Source: Larus michahellis
Lineage: Eukaryota > Chordata > Aves > Charadriiformes > Laridae
Assembly (NCBI RefSeq): GCF_964199755.1
Contig: NC_133896.1
Location: 179,303,185 to 179,367,184 of the forward strand
Direction of reading: 5' to 3'
Length of the DNA stretch: 64,000 nt
The notes below the pieces were generated by a model that was not told where the DNA came from, did no database searches, and was given only the letters and a program-made list of their open reading frames with translations. Made by a program: the position numbers and the translations under genes. This document shows, piece by piece, positions 56,859 to 64,000 of the stretch. Within the stretch, counting starts at the first letter, position 1. Each line of letters starts with the position of its first letter.

Positions 56859-57998
56859 TGTATTGGGTTTACGTGGGAAGGTTTTGATAGCAGGGGGGCT
56901 ACAGGGGTGGCTGCTGTGAGAAGCTGCTAGAAGCTTCCCCTATGTCCAATAGAGACAATTCCAGTCGTCTCCAAGATGGACTCACTGCTGGCCAAGGCCA
57001 ATTCCATCAGTATTGGTGGTAGCACCTCTGGGATAACATATTTAAGAAGAGGGAAAAAAAAACCTGCATGGCAGCAGCCAGGATAGAGGGGTGAGAGAAA
57101 CGGCTATGTAGAAACCAAGGTCAGTGAAGAAGGAGGGAGAGGAGGTGCTCCTGGCTCCAGAGCAGAGATTCCCCTGCAGCCCATGGTGAAGACCACGGTG
57201 ATGCAGACTGTGCCCCTGCAGACTGTGCCTCTGCAGCCCATGCAGGTTAACACTAGAGCAGATATCTACCCGCAGCCCATGGAGGACTCCACACCACAGC
57301 AGGTGGATGCCGAAAGGAAGCTGTGACCCCATGGAGAGCTCATGCTGGAGCAGGCTCCTGGTAGGACCTGTGGACCTATGGAGAGAGGAGCCCACGCTGG
57401 AGGAGGTTTGCTGGGAGGACTTGAGACCACATGGGGGACCCACAGCGGAACAGTCTGTTCCTGAAGGACTGCACCCCGTTGAAGGGACCCATGCTGGAGC
57501 AGTTTATGAAGAACTGCACCCCATGGAAGGATGGACATTGGAGAAGTTGATGGAGAACTGTCTCCTGTGGGAGGGACCCCACAAAGGAGCAAGGGAAGAA
57601 TGTGAGGACTCTTCCTCCTGAGGAGGAAGGAGCGGCAGAGACAATTTGTGATGAACTGACCACAACCCCCCATTCCTCATCCCACTGTGCTGCTTGGGGA
57701 AAGAGAAAGAGAAAATTGGGAGTGAAGTTTAGCCCCAGAATAAGGGAGGGCGGGGGGGAAGGCTTTTTAAGATTTAGTTTTTATTTCTCATTAGCCTACT
57801 CTAATTGGATTGGTAATAAATTAACTTATTTTATCCAAGTTGAGTCTGTTTTGACCATGATGGTAATTGCTATCCCTGCCCTTGTCTCAACCCATGATCC
57901 TTTTTTCATATTTCTTCTCCCTCTGTCCAGCTGAGGAGGGAGACTGATAGCGCAGGTTTGGTGGGCACCTGGTGTCCAGCTAGGGTCAACTGACCACA
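56859..57998 (+). mobile_element. solo LTR of an avian endogenous retrovirus, 1.14 kb
   Basis: It starts TGTATTGGGTTTACGTGG and ends GGGTCAACTGACCACA. It is flanked by AAGTT (56854-56858) and AAGTG (57999-58003), an imperfect 5-bp target duplication. Internally there are a TATTTAAG box (57039-57046), a GC-richer body with repeated CTGCAGCCCATG and ACCCATGCTGGAGCAG-like units, and an AATAAA at 57815-57820. No gag, pol or env sequence adjoins it, so recombination between two LTRs is inferred. I recognise the start and the CTCCAAGATGGACTC region as an LTR type common in songbird and other bird genomes; the exact family name is uncertain. Frames inside (95-135 codons on both strands) are not genes. 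Confidence 0.85.
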
Positions 57999-60900
57999 AA
58001 GTGTATAATCAAAACCTGTGTGTTTAATTCCTCAAACACTAAAATTTTAATTATGTGAAATTTAGTGTGTTCCTTTTTGTGCACCATCTTCATTGATATC
58101 CCCCTAATGAGCCCATACAGTGTCATATTTCTCATTATGTCATCTTAAAAAGATTGTGGAAAATATCATTAAGTTTTTTTGCTTTTAGAACTAAATAGTG
58201 AATTATATAGAAAATAAAGACTTAAAAGTAGTTTTGTATAGTTTCCTAATGGCACTAAGTATTCTGTAGTACCATCTCTCTTACCACCATCTAAGTTTTT
58301 CGGTTGATTTCTCTTCAGGTGACACTATTTTCATGCCAGGCTTCAAGCATTTCTAAAGCTCGGAGGTGAAATAAGATCTTTTTATGTGCTAGGCTCGTAA
58401 TCCTCTTATAATAAGAGTGTACAAGGCATTAAGAGTGTAACTTACAGAATCAAACATGGTTGTCTAATCAAGGAGACTGCTGTCTGAAGTGTTCTGTTTC
58501 CTGATTCCCTGATTCCCTGAATGGGAATTACGTAGCAAAAAAAAAAAAACAGAGAGTAATTAAGAAAGGAAGGAATTTGCCTTGTCTTATGAACCCTGTT
58601 CTAAGAGGCTTCCTTCTGAAGGAGAAATCCTTTGGAAGTTTTCTTTCCAAATTTCAGTGGTTAAGAACTGATACAAATGTTTCTTAAATCTTTTGTCTGG
58701 TATTGAAATTATTTCCCTTGTGCATGACAGAATAATATTTTGAAAAAATCAGTGAAAAATTCAAGATATAGACAACTAAAAAATAGTAGGATGAATTAAT
58801 CTCAGGAACGAATCTTGGAAAGAACTTTTTTTTGGTGTTTGTTTTTTTTTTTTCCTGCAGACTAATTGTGATATTACACCACACCAGAGGCGTATCTAGG
58901 CATATGTTATTTTGCAAGGTGAAGTCAAATAACTTCACTCTTCAGGTGCTTGTTTTTCTCTCTTGCCTGCTTGTGTAGTCTAAACAGAGCCGCCCATGAT
59001 CACTGCACTGTAAGAAAAGCTCAAATATACTTCAGGATTTTTAGTTTGTTTTGCTTTTTATGTTAGCATATGAAAACAGCAGTTGAAAAAAAACCCACCC
59101 AACAGATGGCTTGTGCATTCTGTTACAAGCAGATGATAGGTGCTCTGATTAGTGTTATGCAGATAAGATTGTCTGCTAAAAGTTTTGAAGAAAGTATGAT
59201 TGTGGCCTAAATTAAGCAGAAAAATGTCAATATGTCTTCTTTATTTTATGTTAAAAGGTGAAGAAACGACTTATTTCCACATATACATGTTTGTATGTTT
59301 CTTTGTCTATAAATATAGATAGACAAGATGGGAAACCAGGAACAATACTAATTTCAGAAGTATTACTGCCTCTCTATTCAAATATCATGTTTTGGTTATA
59401 AGTCCCAAACTTTGCTGTCAGGGCCACAACACTGTAATAAAACCAATATCTCGGCACGTTTGAGCATATTGAAATGCTGAGTAGATGGGTCCCTGTTCCC
59501 TCACTAATTTATATTTCTTTTTGGTTTTTATATTTCTTCATTACTTATTCAGTTTTTTCCTTTAAAAAAAATGCAGATAATCATATTGCCTTTTTGTCTT
59601 TTCATAAAAACACTACATTGGAGGAGACTCTCGTGGATTTCAGAAAAGTACGTGTCCCTTTTGCATGCAGGTGAAACTTAATTTATCTAAGATTCCTTAC
59701 CATTATGTAACAGGCAATCTTTCTATCAGAGAATGTATACCAGCATCCTTTCAGAGTAAGCACCAGTTGTGATGACTCCTTTTCCGCTTTTGTAGATGTT
59801 TTTTCTCTTCAGAAGCAGAACACTGACTAAAAACTTAAGTTAAAAAATGAACCAAACAAACACAAACCTCGTGTCATGTACAGTTGACAAGTTTCAGAAT
59901 ATCAAAACTCAGTCTAAAGCTGATCTAATGTAAAGATAATTGATCTCTCAAAACCAGGTATTCCTAATGACCATTTCTGTAATTTATATTATGCGCCTTG
60001 TCTTTGCTGTGCGTATTTTCAGAAAATCTTACAACGTTATGTGCATTTTTGTGACTTTTTCTGTAGCTTATTCCCCTGTAACATTAGTGTTCTTTTTTAA
60101 ACTTCTGGGCAGAGTTAAGTCTGGAAAATTTCCACGCTGCACTGTGGAAGTTTCAGAACATTATTAGGAATTGGAAACATGAATGTAATTGGAAAACCAA
60201 AACACAACATACCAGAAATCTGAAGCAAGAGTTTCAGAAATAAATCTTTGACAGCTTCCAGTAACTGTATTCTTGACAACTGATTTAAATATTTGGAAAT
60301 TTTTTTTATTGGGGCCAACCACGTTATTAAGTTTAAAAGCATATCTCCTGTCAAAATTTAAAACTTACTGTTCATGTTGTAATAAATGATAACAGAAGAT
60401 AAAAAACTTAAAAAATTATTTTGTTTTTTTTTCAGTCCCTGATTTGCTTTATCTTTCAAATTCCTTCTCGCGCTAATTTGTATAAAAATGTCCGATTTTT
60501 AAGCTTGCCTTTTAAATAAGTCCATCTTATAGAGAGTTCCTTCAGGCTTGTTTGAAAATTAATGGAGACCAAATTGTGTTATAAAATAACCCCTGTGTGT
60601 CCAACGTGATCATTCTATTCTAATTCAGTTCACTGTGGAAGGGTCAGTCAAAAAAGATTTGGTGCTGCTTTTCTGTACACAAAAGCAGAGATAAACATGA
60701 ATTTTCCGTGAAAACGTTTTTGTAAGAAAATATTGTCTTATAAAAAAATAGTGGGAAGGAGTGATTCCACTGCAAGATATACTGATTTAAAATAAATAAT
60801 TAAGAAAATTTTCGTAAGTACTGAAGCATCCTGTATGGCATAGGAACAAAAAAGGCTACAGTCTCACTTTAAAAAATATTTTTGCTTCAAAGGTCATAAT

Positions 60901-63786
60901 TAGATAGTTAAAAAGCCTGAGGAGTGTTTCAAGAACTGATACTAAATTATTCCAATGAATGTGTTGAATTGCTGTCTTTTGAATTCTGGTTCATGAAATC
61001 ATCAAGGTTCTGACTGCATTGTCAGAACATTGGAAAATTCTTAATCTCAAAATCCCATCAAGGGTTACAAGTTTAACAGAAGACGGAAAATATATTTTGT
61101 TATTAATTCTGAGATCACAGATCCTATTTTGGGGAATTTTGCCACCACATCAATGTTTTTAAAATGTGTGGGGCTTTTGTTGCTGTAAGTTCTCTCTGTG
61201 TATAGTTATCTCACTTTAGTAATCTTTTATTTTTTAGTCTCTTGTGTTTAAACATTCTTGGTATATCACTGAAAACAGCCAAGGATTTAAGTAACAATAA
61301 TCAGCCTTAGATGGATAAACTTTACAGTATTCCTTGCCTTTTTAACAAATATACTCAATTAGTCTTATATTAAAGTTTATAGTTTACTATCAACATAATT
61401 TATATTTCAACCTTATTTTCCATTACTGCTAAGTACTCAGTAAGATGTAGTGTCAAAGGGGAATGAGCATGTGGTACGTCAGAAGTACCATTTTTGTTAA
61501 AAGCTTAATAGGGGCAAAAAGGCAGTATTGTTCTTCTGCTAAGCTTTGATGTCACATGCTGTGTATTGTCCCTGCTGTATGACCTTTCAAAATGGCATTT
61601 CGTTTTAAATCCCTACATTGCATTAGAAATTAATTTTTGGAAATAAAAGAACAATTCTTAGGTGTTATAATTAGAAAAATCAGAAGAAATGGCATGAAAG
61701 CAAGAGGAAGAGTACTACATTTTTAGTAACCCTCTTCAGACTACCATAATTTATCTTAGTATTATTTTTGTGTATTGGATTATCAGGTCCAAAACAACTG
61801 AACAACTTTGCCAAATTTTGTTTGCTAAAACTGCAGGCAGTCAGCATTGATTAAGCTATTTTAGCCTTGTTTTTACAGTGATGTATTAGTTTACTAGTAG
61901 GAGCTTGTCTAATTTAATTTTACTCATTTAAAAGGAAGACATCTAGTCCAGCAGTCATCTAGCCAACCTAACGGACTCAACAGTTCAATGTAACTTAACT
62001 AAACAAAGATGTGGCATATGCTGCACAAAGTGAGTCCTCTATCTGCGTGATGAAAGTACATGCATTAGTTAAACAAGTGAAAGCAGAAATTCATTATACA
62101 GTCCAAAGATAGCTTCAGATGGTTATGCAAGTGCCAAATGACGATGTTCAGCTATTTGGATGAACCTTGGTTGCTAAAACTCAAACAGTACTGCTCTTAA
62201 CCTGATGTAGATGCACCACAGAATTAATGGTGGCAAATAAGGTTATGAAATAAAAGTATATGAGCATAATATTTTAACTGCTGAACATATTTGTGTGCAT
62301 GTTTTAAGTTTGATTTCCCTTCAGATCAGATTTTATACCATCTCAATATAATTTTGTGTTGTACCTCTTGCATCCCAATGTTTTCTAATTATCACATCAG
62401 AAAAAAACCGATGTATTAGGATAAGTACCCAAAATAATTATGTTCCTACAAGTTTTTTAAAACACTATCATTTGAACATCACAGCCTACATACCACCACC
62501 AAAGTACTTTGTGAAAGGATAGGGTATATCTCTGAAGAGATTACAGAAAATCTTTTTCTAATTCAACCCAAAGAACAAATATGCATAAGAAATCAAGCCT
62601 CACTAGTTCTGATGCTCATAGAATTATTTTTTTTATTTAATTAATCAGTGTGATTTTTCTTGTATGTAGAAGAGTTTTAACTTTAAATTAAAACATTAAC
62701 AGCCAAGTCATGGATAAAAACCAACCTCCCACTGGTGATTGTTAGGACTCTAATCTTTTAATTGTAATTGACTGTAAACCACTGTAATGATTTTTAACTG
62801 AAAAAATAGATCTGAGGAAGTATAAAACAAAACAACTGAAAACAATGTTATAAGGAGAATATGAACTGCTACTGTTGTCATGGCACTTTAATTCATTTTA
62901 CTTTATAACTACATCAATTTAGTAGCATTTGCAGGAAGAGTTATTGGATGTTATCTGAGAAACAGTAATATCTTAAGATAGGTCAACTTGTTCTCCTGGT
63001 ACCGTCTGCCCATATCCTAAGACTGAACATTTTAAATGTTAAGAGTTTCACTTTATTCAATAAAATAGAAGAATGAAAGATGTGAGTTGTCTTGTATTAT
63101 CCAATATTCTTGATTTACATCTAGGTTGTCTGGAAGGAGTTGGGCTTGGAAGGGATGGGTGATCCGCTTTGCTCCAAAACTTGTTGTGAAGGTCTCCACA
63201 TTATTAGTCTAGACTGAAACGAGGATTGTCTACAGATGTTTATTATTTCATTGCTTAGAAGGTTCTCAGGTCTGAAGCAGAATATTCATTTTGGTAAGAG
63301 AAACTGAAACTTTAGTAGTGTGGTAGAAAGACGTATATTACAATAGAAGCAAGATCACAATTCTTGAGTGAGAAGATAATCATTGAGGTAGAGTATCTCA
63401 ATTCATTTTAGCCATTTACATTTAGATTAGTTACTTTGGTGTGGTTTTCTATGTTCTGTAGCGAATGGAGAGAAATATGTACTTCAAGCCATGGTTCAGC
63501 TGACATATATCAGATGTCTAGAGTAATATGGAGTGGATCATGCTTCAGAATGCTTAGATTTCTGTAGTGCCCATCCTATGTTTCCATAAAGGTTCTCTAG
63601 GTATAGAATAATGTGGAGTAGACTAGGGTAAGGCAGAATCTGCATTTTACCCTTCTAATGTGCTTTCATTGCTGGGAAGGCAGCCCAAGCCTCATCATCT
63701 TAACCTAAAATGATAGAATTAATTAAAAGAGAATAAACATGATTTAACAGTAGAAGTAAAGATTAACTTTTAACTGCTGTTTTTCA
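57999..63786. other. intron 1 sequence without recognised elements
   Basis: AT-rich, with no gene or repeat family recognised. A short tandem of CTGATTCC occurs near 58501-58518, and T- or A-runs near 58820-58855 and 59088-59101. Frames below about 85 codons without motifs. Confidence 0.5.
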
Positions 63787-64000
63787 TATCATAGAATCAT
63801 AGAATGTGTTGCATTGTAAAGGACCTTTAAAGGCCATGTAGTCCAACCCCCCTGAAATAAGCAGGGACATCTTTAACTAGATCACGTTGCTCAGAACCTC
63901 ATCAAGCCTGGCCTTGAATGTGTCCAGGGATGGGGCCTCCACCACCTCTCTGGGCAACCTGTTCCAGTGTTTTCACCACCCTCATTGTAAAGAACTTCTT
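63787..64000 (-). mobile_element. CR1 LINE 3' end, minus strand, cut by window edge
   Basis: The plus strand reads ATATCATAGAATCATAGAAT, AAAGGACCTTTAAAGGCCAT, GTAGTCCAACCCCCCTG, GGGATGGGGCCTCCACCACC and TCTGGGCAACCTGTTCCAGT, the reversed CR1 3' order. The rest of the element continues beyond 64000. Confidence 0.93.

Larger units (their letters stand above)
46196..64000 (+). other. KLHL1 intron 1 (continues past the window)
   Basis: No segment resembling KLHL1 exon 2 (start of the BTB domain) is seen up to 64000. The human gene spans several hundred kilobases with very long introns, so this is expected. The intron holds a GC-rich hexamer minisatellite, a degraded LINE, one solo LTR and the tail of a CR1 at the window edge. 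Other frames in it lack family motifs. Confidence 0.75.

Noticed and set aside
57042..57673. Several 95-135 codon frames on both strands near 57.0-57.7 kb
   Set aside because: They lie inside the solo LTR, in its GC-richer repeated body, and overlap each other in opposite orientations.
46200..64000. KLHL1 exon 2 inside the window
   Set aside because: I looked for the start of the BTB domain on the plus strand between 46.2 and 64 kb and found no frame with its expected motifs. The intron is inferred to continue past the edge.

Overview
This window looks like bird nuclear DNA. Two things point there: at least ten CR1-type LINE fragments with the typical ATTCTATGA-like 3' ends, and a long solo LTR whose start and body resemble avian endogenous retrovirus LTRs I know from finch-type genomes (family name not certain). 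The sequence is AT-rich and gene-poor, apart from one sharp CpG-rich block at about 45.2-46.7 kb. There are no bacterial-type operons, CRISPR arrays, or tRNA or rRNA genes that I can see.

The one gene I recognise is KLHL1 (kelch-like 1) on the + strand. Coding exon 1 runs from 45681 to 46195 and ends in a clean splice donor. It encodes the first 171 residues plus two bases of the next codon, starting [20 protein letters not shown]. It lies in the CpG island, behind a TATA box at 44972 and a long GC-rich 5' leader with short upstream ORFs. All BTB, BACK and kelch exons must lie beyond 64000, so 46196-64000 is the start of intron 1 and 1-44970 is upstream intergenic DNA. In human the matching region carries the antisense RNA ATXN8OS (the SCA8 locus). 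No CTG/CAG array is visible here.

Layout: 1-5.4 kb AT-rich intergenic with a GC-richer block and a polypyrimidine tract. 5.45-6.42 kb a CR1 3' fragment ending in a TATTC/CATTC pentamer array. 7.2-7.5 kb an old CR1 tail. 10.65-11.3 kb a GC-richer island with a 26-27 bp minisatellite. 13.27-16.17 kb the longest CR1, with an endonuclease frame and an in-frame deletion through the RT core. 21.06-22.02 kb two CR1 tails in opposite orientation around an A42 run. 24.97-25.32 kb a CR1 tail. 25.59-26.29 kb a probable solo LTR. 29.75-29.87 kb a MIR-like SINE. 30.27-30.48 kb a CR1 tail. 34.16-36.03 kb a minus-strand CR1 that keeps the RT FADD box. 45-46.7 kb the KLHL1 promoter and exon 1. 56.16-56.26 kb a degraded LINE. 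56.86-58.0 kb the solo LTR. 63.79 kb to the end, the tail of another minus-strand CR1.

I found no convincing new biological system. The points most worth checking are the KLHL1 leader, its glutamate tract and antisense frames, the pentamer array, the microhomology deletion in the 13-16 kb CR1, a possible in-frame cassette exon in intron 1, and a 22-bp sequence shared by two distant sites that is probably the end of an LTR family.
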